Source of the DNA: Lactiplantibacillus garii
Lineage (GTDB): Bacteria; Bacillota; Bacilli; Lactobacillales; Lactobacillaceae
Assembly: GCF_003885105.1 (NCBI RefSeq)
Contig: NZ_QWZQ01000030.1
Span: 1-37,436 of the forward strand
DNA: 37,436 nucleotides
Reading direction: 5' to 3'
Below, piece after piece: positions 7,249 to 16,036 of the stretch. The notes beneath the pieces were generated by a model. The model made no database searches. It saw only the letters and a program-made list of their open reading frames with translations, and was not told the origin of the DNA. The translations under genes and the position numbers were made by a program. Each line of letters opens with the position of its first letter. The stretch's first letter is position 1.

Positions 7249-7935
7249 GTGTTACAATACGCGGTGCAGTTAGCTGGTCGGGATTTTGACCCCCAAGGTG
7301 TGTGGAAAACGGACCCGACCACGGCGGTTAAGGTGCTTCAAAATAGTGCTGACTACGATTTGTTGGTTTGGGACCCCGTGGATGATTTTTGTGAAATTTA
7401 TCCTCAACAGACCCTGGCAGCGTTGGAAGCACGGTTAGCGCACACGGCCTATTCGCGTTTGCTGGATCAAATGGCACGGGTGGCGGAACGGCGACAGTTA
7501 CCAGTTTCTGACCAGTTACGAAGTCGTTGGTACTTGGTTGGGGACTTGGCAGCGTTGGAACACCAGCCCTTGTTGAACGTGGCGGCAGCCTTGTTAAGTT
7601 TGACGGTTCAAGCTAATCGACTACAAGGGTACGAAGATGATACTAAATTACGGTTACGGGGCTTAGCTGACCAAGCCCGCTGTTGGTTAATGACGGCCGG
7701 CGTTACGCCCCACCAATTAGTCGCCACGTCGGAGCCCTTAGCGAATCTCTTGAACTACTTGTTAGCGCAAACTGGACAGCTAGATACTTGCCATGCGGGG
7801 GGAGCATCGCGTGCGTGGTGCTTGGCTAATGATGCCGCGGTACTTAGTCAAAGTGAAGTGCGGGTGACGCAATTACAAACGCGGAGTGCCTGGACATTGA
7901 TTCGTGTGGCAGCGCTTGAACGGGCGAATGGTTAG
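7249..7935 (+). CDS. Hypothetical cytosolic protein
   Basis: 228 residues, soluble, not recognised. It is rich in Leu, Ala and Gln with a probable helical core, and has a YDLLVWDPVDDF stretch near residue 40 and two Cys in the C-terminal half. Three GTG codons in a row (7243, 7246, 7249) could start it; AAGGAGG at 7234-7240 gives the best distance (8 bases) to GTG 7249. No enzyme motif is visible. It is divergent from the MerR gene and may be its target, by position only. Confidence 0.7.
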   Translation: MLQYAVQLAGRDFDPQGVWKTDPTTAVKVLQNSADYDLLVWDPVDDFCEIYPQQTLAALEARLAHTAYSRLLDQMARVAERRQLPVSDQLRSRWYLVGDLAALEHQPLLNVAAALLSLTVQANRLQGYEDDTKLRLRGLADQARCWLMTAGVTPHQLVATSEPLANLLNYLLAQTGQLDTCHAGGASRAWCLANDAAVLSQSEVRVTQLQTRSAWTLIRVAALERANG

Positions 7936-7962
7936 GTTGAAAAAATTAAGCCCAATTTTTGC

Positions 7963-7992
7963 TTGACGACACTTTCATTGTTAGAGTATGAT
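7963..7992 (+). promoter_or_regulatory. Promoter of the T-box leader
   Basis: TTGACG (7963-7968), an 18-base spacer and TATGAT (7987-7992). Transcription should start near 8000 and run into the T-box leader. Confidence 0.75.
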
Positions 7993-7998
7993 GAGAAT

Positions 7999-8256
7999 AT
8001 CATTAAAACACATGTTGATGAGAAGAGTAACTAACAACCCGCTGTTCAGGGAACCGTGTTAAGTGCGAAGCGGTCGGTGGAGCGTTAGTGAAGATGAACT
8101 CGGAATGCCCGGTGGCGGTCGGTTGGCTGCGCTGGCGGCCCTGGCCGATACCCCAGTGAGTTGGTAAACAACTCGGAGAGTTTGACGGGGTGACCCGTGA
8201 TTAAACTTGGGTGGTAACACGAAACCGTCGTCCCAATGAAGGACGGGGGCTTTTTT
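7999..8256 (+). promoter_or_regulatory. T-box riboswitch, methionine (AUG) specifier
   Basis: The leader senses uncharged tRNA and lets transcription through when it binds. Visible parts: the S-turn AGTA (8026-8029); helix ACTAAC (8030-8035) with GTTAGT (8084-8089); the AGGGA bulge near 8048; directly after GTTAGT the sequence GAAG-ATG-A, where the family's GAA-N-codon-A pattern puts the specifier ATG at 8094-8096; and the T-box TTGGGTGGTAACACG at 8207-8221 with the UGGU core. A terminator with seven T follows (8225-8256). An AUG specifier fits a sulfur amino acid gene downstream. A CTC reading of the loop is possible but lies out of register with the helix. Confidence 0.9.
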
Positions 8257-8319
8257 TGTGGGTAAAAACGGGCTTTTCATTAGCGAATCACTGGTATAAA
8301 TTGAGAGAGGTTGAGTAAA

Positions 8320-9441
8320 ATGACAACGACTAATGCTGATTTACATATTGAAACGTTGCTTGCACAAGCGGGCAACCGGACCGACGATGCGAAGACCGGG
8401 GCAATTTCGGCGCCAATTTATTTATCGACGGCCTACCGCCACGCTGGGTTGGGACAGTCAACCGGGTTTGACTACCCGCGTGAGGCCCAACCGACCCGCT
8501 GTATCTTGGAAAAGACGTTGGCACGGATGGAACACGGGGTGGCCGCGTACGCGTTGTCATCGGGGATGGCCGCCATTCAGTTGGTTTTTACCCTTTTTAA
8601 TAGTGGTGACAAGATTATTATTTCAGACGATTTATACGGTGGTTCCTACCGGTTCTTTGATCTGTTACACGACCACTACCACTTGGATTTTGACGTGTGG
8701 AGTGGTCAGGATCAGACGGAGTTAGCGGCGCTGATTGATGATCAGACGGTGGCGTTGTGGTTGGAAACGCCGTCGAACCCGACGATGAAGGTCATTGATT
8801 TACGGACAACGGCGCAGACGGCCCATCAACACGGAATCAAACTGATTGTGGACAATACCTTTTATACGCCACTGATTCAAAAACCGCTCGACTTGGGCGC
8901 CGACTTAGTTGTTCACTCGGCAACGAAGTACTTGGCAGGGCATAACGATATTTTAGCTGGTGCGGTGGTGGCTAAACACTCAGACGATGCCGAAAAATTG
9001 GAATTTAACCTGGTGACGACCGGGGCCGTGTTGGATCCGTTCGACGCCTGGCTATTGTTACGCAGCCTGAAAACCCTGCCGTTACGGCTACACCAACACG
9101 AAGCCAACGCTCAGTCGTTGGTCAAAAGTTTGACCGCCAACTCCCACGTTGAAAAGGTCCTGTATCCTGGGCGTGGTGGGATGATCAGTTTTTATTTAGC
9201 GAAGGGCTGCGACGTGGACACCTTCCTACGGGCCTTAAAGGTCGTTTCGTTTGCTGAAAGTTTGGGTGGGGTTGAAAGTCTGGTGACCGTTCCGGCCGTC
9301 CAAACCCACGCCGATCTTAGTGAAGCGGAACGGCAGAAAAAGGGAATTACGGCGAACTTGCTGCGTTTATCGGTCGGAATTGAAAACGCGGCCGACTTAC
9401 AAGCTGATTTAGAACAGGCCCTAGAAAAAGCACAAAAGTAA
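8320..9441 (+). CDS. Cystathionine beta/gamma-lyase or gamma-synthase, PLP trans-sulfuration enzyme
   Basis: PLP enzyme of the Cys/Met metabolism family (fold type I), acting in trans-sulfuration between cysteine, cystathionine and homocysteine. Evidence: [10 protein letters not shown], the cofactor-binding [11 protein letters not shown] and VDNTFYTP, the Schiff-base lysine in [12 protein letters not shown] (K203 from ATG 8320) and the substrate-binding [13 protein letters not shown] near the C-terminus. 373 aa is the usual length (about 380). Start is ATG 8320, with GAGAGAGG 9 bases upstream; the in-frame TTG 8311 touches that site. The Met T-box leader argues for a role in methionine supply, so cystathionine beta-lyase (MetC) or gamma-synthase (MetB) is more likely than a cysteine-making lyase; sequence alone does not decide. 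Confidence 0.92.
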   Translation: MTTTNADLHIETLLAQAGNRTDDAKTGAISAPIYLSTAYRHAGLGQSTGFDYPREAQPTRCILEKTLARMEHGVAAYALSSGMAAIQLVFTLFNSGDKIIISDDLYGGSYRFFDLLHDHYHLDFDVWSGQDQTELAALIDDQTVALWLETPSNPTMKVIDLRTTAQTAHQHGIKLIVDNTFYTPLIQKPLDLGADLVVHSATKYLAGHNDILAGAVVAKHSDDAEKLEFNLVTTGAVLDPFDAWLLLRSLKTLPLRLHQHEANAQSLVKSLTANSHVEKVLYPGRGGMISFYLAKGCDVDTFLRALKVVSFAESLGGVESLVTVPAVQTHADLSEAERQKKGITANLLRLSVGIENAADLQADLEQALEKAQK

Positions 9442-9509
9442 GTCTAAAGTCTTTACTTACTTTTAGTATGTGTTAAACTAAGACTAACTTATAAATTGGA
9501 GGCATTGAA

Positions 9510-9830
9510 ATGGCAACAGCAACTTTAAGCGACGCGGAAATCCGCGACCGCATCAAAACTGGTAAGCACATGTTATTCTTCACGGCGGATTGGTGCCCAG
9601 ATTGCGCCTTTATCAAACCGGTGATGCCCCAAATCGAAGCCAAGTATGACCAATACGATTGGATTACGGTTGACCGGGATGCCAACATTGAAATCGCACA
9701 AGATATGGGTGTCATGGGTATTCCTAGTTTTGTCGGTATTGAAGATGGTCAAGAAATCGGCCGTTACGTGGATAAGTTCCGTAAAACTCAGAAACAGGTT
9801 GAAGATTTCTTAGACACGTTAGACAAATAA
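9510..9830 (+). CDS. Thioredoxin-like protein, CPDC active site
   Basis: 106-residue single-domain thioredoxin fold. The active site is WCPDC in FFTADWCPDCAF, near residue 30, and the cis-proline loop is MGIPSF. Thioredoxin proper has WCGPC, so this belongs to the YtpP/thioredoxin-like group; disulfide exchange is expected but the partner is unknown. GGAGG lies 7 bases before the ATG. A plausible promoter (TTTACT, 16 bases, TAAACT at 9452-9479) suggests it is transcribed apart from the sulfur gene, although read-through is possible. Confidence 0.9.
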   Translation: MATATLSDAEIRDRIKTGKHMLFFTADWCPDCAFIKPVMPQIEAKYDQYDWITVDRDANIEIAQDMGVMGIPSFVGIEDGQEIGRYVDKFRKTQKQVEDFLDTLDK

Positions 9831-9847
9831 ATTAAAACCTTTAAAGA

Positions 9848-9890
9848 AGCGTTAATTGTGCGGCGAAGCAGCCCGCGATTAACGCTTTAT
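9848..9890 (+). terminator. Terminator after the thioredoxin gene
   Basis: AGCGTTAAT and ATTAACGCT pair with an inner GCGG/CCCGC arm, then TTTAT. The T run is short. Confidence 0.65.
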
Positions 9891-9953
9891 CATTGGTTTT
9901 GACGTTATTGTCTGCTACACTGTTAATTATTAATTTGGGAAACGGTGATAAAG

Positions 9954-10736
9954 ATGACAACCAATGTATTTGAAGACGTGATCGTTCGGACCACGAAAAT
10001 TGCGGATTTACCCGTATTGCACGTGTTTGCGGCGAGTCAAGCGCAAACGAAGCTTCCTACGATTATCGACTACCATGGTTGGACTACCCAGACCTCGTCC
10101 GAGTTAGTCGCAAGTTATGATTTAGTTCGGCAGGGCTTTCGGGTGATTTTACCGACGGCTTACTTACACGGCAGCCGTAACGAAGGGGTGGATCTGGACC
10201 GGCACCCGGAACACTTCTGGTCGATCGTGGGCCATTCGGTGGCCGAGTTCCCGCAACTGGTCGCCGCGCTCGTGAACGCGGGAATTACCGATGCCGATAA
10301 GGTTGGTGTCATGGGGACTTCCATGGGCGGTATCACGGCGGCCGGGATTATGGCGACGCAGTCCAACGTGCAAGCCGGTGTATCACTGATTGGGTCCCCG
10401 GAACCCGTGGCCTTCGCCAAGGATCAGGTTGCTCAGATTCCGGCCGAACTCATGGCACAGTTACCGGCGGACTTACTAACTAAAACGTACGCGCAAATTA
10501 GCCAGTTTGATTTGTCGCAACACGTTGACCAGTTGAACGGTCGGCCGATGTTCTTCTTTAACGGTACCGCGGATCAAATGGTCCCGTATAAGTACGTTGA
10601 AGATTTTCAAACCCGGTTTAAAAATCATCCGGCGTTGGCCAGGACGATCTTTAAACACGCGGATGGTGGGGTGCATCACGTGCCACACCGGATGCACGAA
10701 GCCGCGGTCAGCTTTTTAACGCAGAATATCCAGTAA
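9954..10736 (+). CDS. Alpha/beta hydrolase, YitV/prolyl-oligopeptidase-like esterase
   Basis: 260-residue cytosolic serine hydrolase. Landmarks: oxyanion region IIDYHGWT near residue 33, nucleophile elbow GTSMGG (Ser about 122), a late Asp in FNGTADQMVPY and a catalytic His in HHVPHRM near the C-terminus. This order is typical of the dienelactone-hydrolase/prolyl-oligopeptidase family; the substrate is unknown. ATG 9954 is preferred over the in-frame GTG 9945. A promoter (TTGACG at 9899, 17 bases, GTTAAT) precedes it and a terminator follows, so it is monocistronic. Confidence 0.88.
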   Translation: MTTNVFEDVIVRTTKIADLPVLHVFAASQAQTKLPTIIDYHGWTTQTSSELVASYDLVRQGFRVILPTAYLHGSRNEGVDLDRHPEHFWSIVGHSVAEFPQLVAALVNAGITDADKVGVMGTSMGGITAAGIMATQSNVQAGVSLIGSPEPVAFAKDQVAQIPAELMAQLPADLLTKTYAQISQFDLSQHVDQLNGRPMFFFNGTADQMVPYKYVEDFQTRFKNHPALARTIFKHADGGVHHVPHRMHEAAVSFLTQNIQ

Positions 10737-10742
10737 CTAAAT

Positions 10743-10777
10743 GAAACGACCACCGCGTTGCGGATGGCCGTTTTTTT
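10743..10777 (+). terminator. Terminator of the esterase gene
   Basis: ACGACCACCGC-gtt-GCGGATGGCCGT forms an imperfect stem, followed by seven T. Confidence 0.8.
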
Positions 10778-10817
10778 ATATGTAAAATTCCTATCATTGG
10801 CTATGAAATATAAGCAT

Positions 10818-10846
10818 TTTACATGTAAGCGGGAGCACCGTATACT
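10818..10846 (+). promoter_or_regulatory. Promoter of the acetyltransferase gene with a cre-like box inside
   Basis: TTTACA (10818-10823), a 17-base spacer and TATACT (10841-10846). The spacer holds TGTAAGCGGGAGCA (10824-10837), which fits TGNAANCGNNNNCA, so CcpA could repress. The right half is less typical than at 16037 or 30219. Confidence 0.55.
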
Positions 10847-10875
10847 AGCCGTGAAACTAGAAGGGATTGACCAAC

Positions 10876-11397
10876 GTGCAAGCACCACAATTTGATGAAC
10901 AACGCAAAAAAATTTCAACTCGAAATCAGCGACTGGTTCAAGAATTGAATGATACTCCTCATGACGTGGAGGCGACCAGAACGTTAGTGAGCCAAATTAC
11001 CGGGCAGACCCTGGATGCTTCGGTGGAAATTCGGTTACCGTTTTATACCGACTTTGGTGGAAACTTAACGATTGGGAAACGCGTCTACGTTAGTCATAAC
11101 GTCATGTTTACCGATTTAGGCGGGATTACTTTAGCCGATGACGTCTTAATTGGACCGGGTGCCAGTTTGTTAACGGTGAATCATCAGGCGGATCCTGCTC
11201 ACCGGCACGACTTAGACTTAAAACCAATCTACATCGGGCCCCGGGCGTGGATTGGAGCCAAGGCCCTAATCTTACCAGGAGTTACGGTTGGTGCGAACGC
11301 GATCGTTGGGGCGGGGGCGGTTGTGACTAAGGACGTGCCCGCAAACACGGTCGTGGCCGGTGTACCTGCTAAGGTGATTAAGACCATTGGGGCGTAA
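10876..11397 (+). CDS. Sugar O-acetyltransferase, maltose acetyltransferase/NodL type
   Basis: 173-residue acyl-CoA transferase with a left-handed beta helix. The N-terminal cap (residues 1-60) is followed by hexapeptide repeats: [32 protein letters not shown], then after a loop with [11 protein letters not shown] come [17 protein letters not shown] and [17 protein letters not shown]. Family members acetylate maltose, glucose or galactosides with acetyl-CoA. GTG 10876 is chosen because AAGGGA lies about 10 bases upstream; TTG 10867 overlaps it. The cre-like box in its promoter fits a sugar-linked role. Confidence 0.9.
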   Translation: MQAPQFDEQRKKISTRNQRLVQELNDTPHDVEATRTLVSQITGQTLDASVEIRLPFYTDFGGNLTIGKRVYVSHNVMFTDLGGITLADDVLIGPGASLLTVNHQADPAHRHDLDLKPIYIGPRAWIGAKALILPGVTVGANAIVGAGAVVTKDVPANTVVAGVPAKVIKTIGA

Positions 11398-11413
11398 TAT
11401 TCATGAATGTTAA

Positions 11414-11465
11414 CAAAAACAGTGTGCAGTCATCGGCTGGTAATGGCGAGACTGCACACTGTTTT
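11414..11465. terminator. Bidirectional terminator between converging genes
   Basis: AAACAGTGTGCAGTC and GACTGCACACTGTTT form a stem of about 15 bp. T runs lie outside it on both strands, serving the acetyltransferase and the methyltransferase operon. Confidence 0.88.
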
Positions 11466-11480
11466 AGCATGTTTAAATTA

Positions 11481-12332
11481 TTAACGGATGACGTAGACTT
11501 GATCGTGAATTAAGTCAAATGGTCGGAAGTGGCGGTTCAACCGTTCAACCGCCGCGTCCGTTTGATAATTGGCGTGGTCCCAAAACTGCTTGGAACCGGT
11601 GGCGCCGTATTTTTCACCAATGCAAATTAACGGCACGTCGTAAGTACTAGCGCGGATAGCTTGTAAGAGGTCCCAGTCAATCGTTAGTTTGTCGGGTGAC
11701 CAGGCCATGATGACGAACTTGACTTGGTCAGCGTACTTCTGAAAGGCACTGACGGCGTCGAGTTGCTCAATAGTGGTCACGGGCTGACGACCGGTTTGGT
11801 TATCCGTCTCGTGGGTCCAGGCCTTAGAATCAGTTGTAATGACCGTTTGCCGGGGGTGGAGCCGTTTGAGCCCCTTGGAAACGTAGCCGTTACCGGCCAT
11901 GACTTCCAAGACCGGGGCGGTTCCCACGAAATCGGCTAAGTCTTTTAAAAACGGCGCGCTGATGTAAGCCCACATGCCGTACTGCTCCTCCACGTAGTCC
12001 CGAAAATCGCGGAGTAACTGGTCAACTTTGGGTAGGGCAGCGGAGAGTTGGTCCCACTCTGCGTCACCAGCAGGATCGCCAATAGCATAAGTTTGGTTAA
12101 TCCGAGCAAACAATTCGTCTTGGAAGTTGTCGGGAACTTGCAGGACGGGGAGCTGTTGCGGTGGTAACCCGGCGGCGAGTAACCGGTCACTTTCTAACAC
12201 GTTGTTGATCATGACGAGAATCTTAGGATCGTTTTTAAAGAGTTCCCGGTAGTGCGTTAGCTGTTCAATGTAGGACGGTGTCGCCCGCTTTTTGGCACGC
12301 TTTTTGAGTTGCTTTAACTTCTTGGGATTCAT
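11481..12332 (-). CDS. SAM-dependent methyltransferase, target unknown
   Basis: 283 residues. A basic N-terminus (PKKLKQLKKRAKKR) and a helical region of about 120 residues precede a class I methyltransferase core: motif I VLEVMAGNGYVSKGL at about 142-156, the acidic ITTDSKAW at the end of strand 2, and VKFVIMAWSPDK as motif IV. The AGNGY form of motif I is a known variant of GxGxG. The basic head might bind nucleic acid, but that is inference. AGGAGC lies 8 bases before the ATG. It is last in the operon pepF-XRE-methyltransferase, 12 bases after the XRE gene. Confidence 0.8.
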   Translation of the reverse strand: MNPKKLKQLKKRAKKRATPSYIEQLTHYRELFKNDPKILVMINNVLESDRLLAAGLPPQQLPVLQVPDNFQDELFARINQTYAIGDPAGDAEWDQLSAALPKVDQLLRDFRDYVEEQYGMWAYISAPFLKDLADFVGTAPVLEVMAGNGYVSKGLKRLHPRQTVITTDSKAWTHETDNQTGRQPVTTIEQLDAVSAFQKYADQVKFVIMAWSPDKLTIDWDLLQAIRASTYDVPLICIGEKYGATGSKQFWDHANYQTDAAVERLNRHFRPFDLIHDQVYVIR

Positions 12333-12344
12333 TAATTGTTGCTC

Positions 12345-12761
12345 CTAATCATCAAAGTGTAGGTCGAGTTCCTCTTGGCCGCTGGCACTCGGAATGGCCC
12401 GTTGTTGCCGACCGTGGAGGTAACCATTCATCAATTGAAACAGTTCGTAACGGTCTTCACTAGAAAGTTGTTCGGCGTTAAAGGTCAGCGGTTTGCCGGA
12501 TAAAAAGATGCGGCCGAGGTCGTATTCTTCCTGGTCGGCGCGGCCGGAAAGGTAATCAGTCGTGACGTTAAAATATTCGGCAAGTTTACGGACTTCCAAA
12601 TAGGAAGGGGTCCGTAAGTTGCGTTCCCAGTTACCAATCTGGGCGGCCGTATTTTTCCGGGTCGTAATGTCGGCGTCGGGTTGGGCGTTGAGGGCGGTGG
12701 CTAGTTCGGCCAACGTCATTTTTTGGCCCCGGCGCAGGGCTCTTAAACGTTCTGGAAACAT
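12345..12761 (-). CDS. XRE-family HTH regulator
   Basis: 138 residues. The HTH_3 domain spans residues 4-70: ERLRALRRGQKMTLAELA, a short insert, then IGNWERNLRTPSYLEVRKLAEYFNVTTDYLSG, the usual end of the Cro/C1 domain. The acidic C-terminal half (GQEELDLHFDD) has no recognised domain and may mediate dimer or partner contacts. It lies 17 bases after pepF and is co-transcribed with it; the target is unknown. GGAAGTGA precedes the ATG. Confidence 0.85.
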   Translation of the reverse strand: MFPERLRALRRGQKMTLAELATALNAQPDADITTRKNTAAQIGNWERNLRTPSYLEVRKLAEYFNVTTDYLSGRADQEEYDLGRIFLSGKPLTFNAEQLSSEDRYELFQLMNGYLHGRQQRAIPSASGQEELDLHFDD

Positions 12762-12778
12762 GTGATCACTTCCATTTC

Positions 12779-14581
12779 TTATAGTAGTGGCGCGGATAAC
12801 GCCATGAATTCATCAATATCCCGTTTGATCAGGGCCACGCCGGCCTGCCAAAAAGCGGGCTGGGTTAAATCGACTCCGAGGTGTTTTTGTGCGAGTTCCT
12901 CGGTCGTCATGTTGGCGGTATCCCGGAGCAACGCAACGTAGCGGTCTTCAAAATCTGGTTGGTGTTTAGCCTGCGCGTAAATTCCCAGACTAAACAGGTA
13001 ACCAAAGGTGTACGGGAAGTTGTAGAACGGCACGTCGGCGATGTAAAAATGGAGCTTGCTAGCCCAGAACATTGGGTGGTATGTTGTCAACGCGTTCCCG
13101 TACGCTTCCTTTTGCGCGCTGAGCATTAAGCTGGATAATTCGTCCGGGGTAACAATTCCCCGTTGGCGAGCCTCGTAGAACCGCGTTTCAAATAGGAACC
13201 GGGCCCGGATATCCAAAAACATGGCCAACGGGTTTTGCATTTTACCGTCTAACAACTGTAACTTAGTTTTAGGATCACTAGCAGCTTTGACACTGGCATC
13301 AGCAACAATTAGTTCGGCAAAGGTGGACGCCGTTTCGGCGACGTTCATGGCGTAATCCTGCCGCCAAAGTGGTAAGTCTTTGATGACGTCGGCGTGAAAG
13401 GCGTGGCCCAGTTCGTGCGCCAACGTCGCGGTGTCGTTGGGGGAGCCGGTAAAGGTCATAAAAATTCGTGATTCCTGCGTTTCCGGTAAGTTATCCATGT
13501 AGCCGCCGGGACGTTTATTCGGGCGATTCTCAGCTTCGACCCAACGGTGTTCTAGCGCGTACTGGGCTAAGTGGGCCATTTTAGGACTGAAGCGCTTAAA
13601 GTTAGCAATTACAAATTCAGCGGCCTGGTCGTACGTTTGACTAGGAGCCTGACTACCCAGGTTGAGTGGGGCTTCCACGTCCTGCCAGTCGATGTGATCT
13701 TTGCCAAGCAAAGCAGCCTTGCGTTTTAAGTAACTGAGCAACAGGTCCTTATTGGCAGCAACGACCTTATACATCGTGTCGAGGGTGGCTTGGCTCATTC
13801 GGTTAAGTTCAAGCGGCTTTTGTAAGAAGTTGTCCGTTCCGTGGGCCTGGTAGTTCGTCAGGCGAAAACCAGCCAGGTGGTTTAAGGTGTCGGCAAACGG
13901 TGCCGCCTGTGCTTGCCACGCCGTTTCCCAGTTAGCCATCAATTGGGTCCGTTGGGCGTTAGGCATCGCGGCCGCCAACGTGTTTTGAGCCTGTCCCGCT
14001 GAGAGCTGGTGAGTTTGGCCATTTTCATCGGTGTACTTAATTTTAAGCTGGTTAACGAGGGTGTCGTAGTGGTCACTCCAGCCTTGAAACCCGTCCAGTG
14101 CTAAATTATTGATCAAATCCTCCGTCTGGTCATCAAGAAGGGCGCGCCCCTGGTGACGCATCTCGGTGAGGTTAAAAGCCACTGCTTTTAAAGCTGGTTG
14201 CGCTAAAATGGTTTTAAACGTTTGATTGTCCAATTTGACGAGGCTTTTTTTAAAGCGGGTTAGCAGGTTGTCCAGCTGGTTATCTAACTGGTATAACTGG
14301 TTTAAAACGGTACCGGCCTGGGTGTTGCCAGCGTCGGCGGATTGGACGGCTACGACGAAAACCTCACACTGAGCGAGCCCGGCTTGAATGGCTTGTAAGT
14401 CATTGACCAACTGGGTGAACCAGTCGTAATCCGGCGTGTCGGCGGTAACCCGCCAGTTTGTTAAGGTCGTTTGGGTCGCTGCGAGTTGTCGCTTGATTTT
14501 GGCGATTTTAGCAGTTAGTTTCGGTGAGTTGATGCCACCGGGAAAAATGTGATCTAAATCCCAAGTTTCTGAATAGTGCAT
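12779..14581 (-). CDS. pepF: Oligoendopeptidase F, M3B zinc peptidase
   Basis: Cytosolic zinc peptidase that cuts peptides of roughly 7-17 residues. Metal site HELGH at residues 389-393 (TLAHELGHAFHADV), with the second Glu in NVAETASTFAELIV about 26 residues later. The N-terminal helical lobe and the C-terminal FYNFPYTFGYLFSLG are typical of the PepF/M3B group; 600 aa is the normal length. AAAGGAG lies 8 bases before the ATG, and a minus-strand TATAAT is at 14623-14618. First gene of the pepF-XRE-methyltransferase operon. Confidence 0.95.
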   Translation of the reverse strand: MHYSETWDLDHIFPGGINSPKLTAKIAKIKRQLAATQTTLTNWRVTADTPDYDWFTQLVNDLQAIQAGLAQCEVFVVAVQSADAGNTQAGTVLNQLYQLDNQLDNLLTRFKKSLVKLDNQTFKTILAQPALKAVAFNLTEMRHQGRALLDDQTEDLINNLALDGFQGWSDHYDTLVNQLKIKYTDENGQTHQLSAGQAQNTLAAAMPNAQRTQLMANWETAWQAQAAPFADTLNHLAGFRLTNYQAHGTDNFLQKPLELNRMSQATLDTMYKVVAANKDLLLSYLKRKAALLGKDHIDWQDVEAPLNLGSQAPSQTYDQAAEFVIANFKRFSPKMAHLAQYALEHRWVEAENRPNKRPGGYMDNLPETQESRIFMTFTGSPNDTATLAHELGHAFHADVIKDLPLWRQDYAMNVAETASTFAELIVADASVKAASDPKTKLQLLDGKMQNPLAMFLDIRARFLFETRFYEARQRGIVTPDELSSLMLSAQKEAYGNALTTYHPMFWASKLHFYIADVPFYNFPYTFGYLFSLGIYAQAKHQPDFEDRYVALLRDTANMTTEELAQKHLGVDLTQPAFWQAGVALIKRDIDEFMALSAPLL

Positions 14582-14713
14582 CTTTAGACTCCTTTCAATC
14601 TGGTCTAGTTATCTTTAATTATAAACGTTATTATTAGTGGTGTGGCGAAAATTCACCGAATATCGGTTAGTAAATGAACGGTGATTAATTATTGGATGGA
14701 AGTAGGGGTCCTC

Positions 14714-15637
14714 GTGAAAAAGTTGTGGATAACTTTAGGTGTCATGATTATTGTAATTGGCGGCGGTCTGCTTGGTGCCGGCAGTTATTTTTACCACGTG
14801 GCGATTGCCCGTGGGGATAAGTCGTTTGTGACGCAGAGTACCAAACTATCCAAGAAAAGTCAGGTTTACCGCGAAAAGTACTGGTACTTGCACGCGCAGA
14901 AACAAACTTGGAAAATCGAAACGCCGGACCACTTGAAGTTGGTCGCTTGGTACGTCCCAAAAAAGGGGTCCCGTAAAACGGTCGTCCTCGCACACGGGTT
15001 TGCTGGAAATAAGTCCCTCATGGGTGCCTGGGCGGGAATGTACCACGAGCTTGGTTATAACGTGTTAGTCCCGGACTCACGGGCTTCCGGTGCCAGTCAG
15101 GGCCAGGCGGTCGGCTACGGCTGGTTAGAGCGTAACGACGACCTGCAGTGGGCAAAAACGGTGGTTAAGCGGACCAATACGACTCAAATTGTAATGAGTG
15201 GGATTAGTATGGGGGCCGCTGGAATGACAATGGCCAGTGGCGAACGGCAGGTCCCACAAATCAAGGCCTACGTGGTGGATAGTCCCTTTACGAGTGCCCA
15301 AGCAATTATTAGTTACCAGGCCCAGCAGATGTACCACCTCCCCAGTTTTCCACTGGTAGACGTTACCAGCGTTATTACGCAGTTTCGCGCCGGCTACAGT
15401 TTTAAAGAGGCCGACGCGGTGGCGGCGATTGAAAAAAATCACTTGCCAATCATGATCATTAGTGGAACTAAGGACGACTTCGTTCCCACCCGAATGGGAA
15501 AACAGTTATACCGCAACGCCCACCAGCCGAAAGAACTATGGCTAGTGAAGGGCGCCGGGCACACGACTGCCATTACTCAGAATTATCAAAACTATAAACG
15601 GCACGTAGCACAATTTTTAACCCGTTACGTGCACTGA
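14714..15637 (+). CDS. Membrane-anchored alpha/beta hydrolase
   Basis: 307 residues. Residues 4-26 form one membrane segment (ITLGVMIIVIGGGLLGAGSYF), so the enzyme is probably anchored with its domain outside. The hydrolase core has VVLAHGFAGN, the nucleophile elbow SGISMGAAG, the acid in IISGTKDDFVP and the base in GAGHTT. It resembles YqkD/FrsA-type serine hydrolases; substrate unknown. GTG 14714 is chosen because AGGGG lies about 7 bases upstream and the signal begins MKK; TTG 14681 would add residues with no site. Confidence 0.85.
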   Translation: MKKLWITLGVMIIVIGGGLLGAGSYFYHVAIARGDKSFVTQSTKLSKKSQVYREKYWYLHAQKQTWKIETPDHLKLVAWYVPKKGSRKTVVLAHGFAGNKSLMGAWAGMYHELGYNVLVPDSRASGASQGQAVGYGWLERNDDLQWAKTVVKRTNTTQIVMSGISMGAAGMTMASGERQVPQIKAYVVDSPFTSAQAIISYQAQQMYHLPSFPLVDVTSVITQFRAGYSFKEADAVAAIEKNHLPIMIISGTKDDFVPTRMGKQLYRNAHQPKELWLVKGAGHTTAITQNYQNYKRHVAQFLTRYVH

Positions 15638-15639
15638 CT

Positions 15640-15682
15640 AAAAGGGTTCGGCTCACTGCTTTCAGTGGACCGAACCCTTTTA
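15640..15682. terminator. Bidirectional terminator
   Basis: AAAAGGGTTCGG and CCGAACCCTTTT form a 12-bp stem between converging genes, with A and T flanks that suit both strands. Confidence 0.88.
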
Positions 15683-15695
15683 AGTTAATCGATCA

Positions 15696-15980
15696 TTACG
15701 CTTGCTGGTACGGCATCTGATAGGCTAAACCGGTACTATCTTTGAGCGTTGCCAAGTAGAGCGCGTTTAAAGCTGCGGGACCGCTGGTATGGGCTTGCCC
15801 CCAAGCCGTTAAGTCGTGATTAAGCTGACTAGCGATTTGGTGGTGATCAGCCACACAGTCGAGAGCTTGAGCTGCTTTGGATAATAGCTGAACCAATTCT
15901 GGAATTGCTTGAATTGCGGGATCGTTGTAAGCAACGTCAATCGCACAAGTCAAAGCAATTGCGTTTTCATTTTTAAGCAT
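15696..15980 (-). CDS. Small hypothetical protein
   Basis: 94 residues, mostly helical and soluble, mildly acidic, with three Cys or Met-rich spots and no signal peptide. Not recognised. Its size and helical look recall bacteriocin immunity proteins, but no bacteriocin gene or transporter is nearby, so I do not assign that. AAGGGGATG lies about 6 bases before the ATG. Divergent from the GntR operon. Confidence 0.65.
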   Translation of the reverse strand: MLKNENAIALTCAIDVAYNDPAIQAIPELVQLLSKAAQALDCVADHHQIASQLNHDLTAWGQAHTSGPAALNALYLATLKDSTGLAYQMPYQQA

Positions 15981-16036
15981 TTGCTCATCCCCTTACTGTC
16001 AGTATAGCGCTGTGGGCCAAACAATCAAGCTAAAAA

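Noticed and set aside
8059-8280. A 73-codon minus-strand frame in the T-box leader
   Set aside because: It lies antisense to a clear riboswitch and terminator and has no site or recognisable product.
15696-15980. Bacteriocin immunity protein
   Set aside because: Size and helical look fit, but no motif, bacteriocin gene or export system is nearby.
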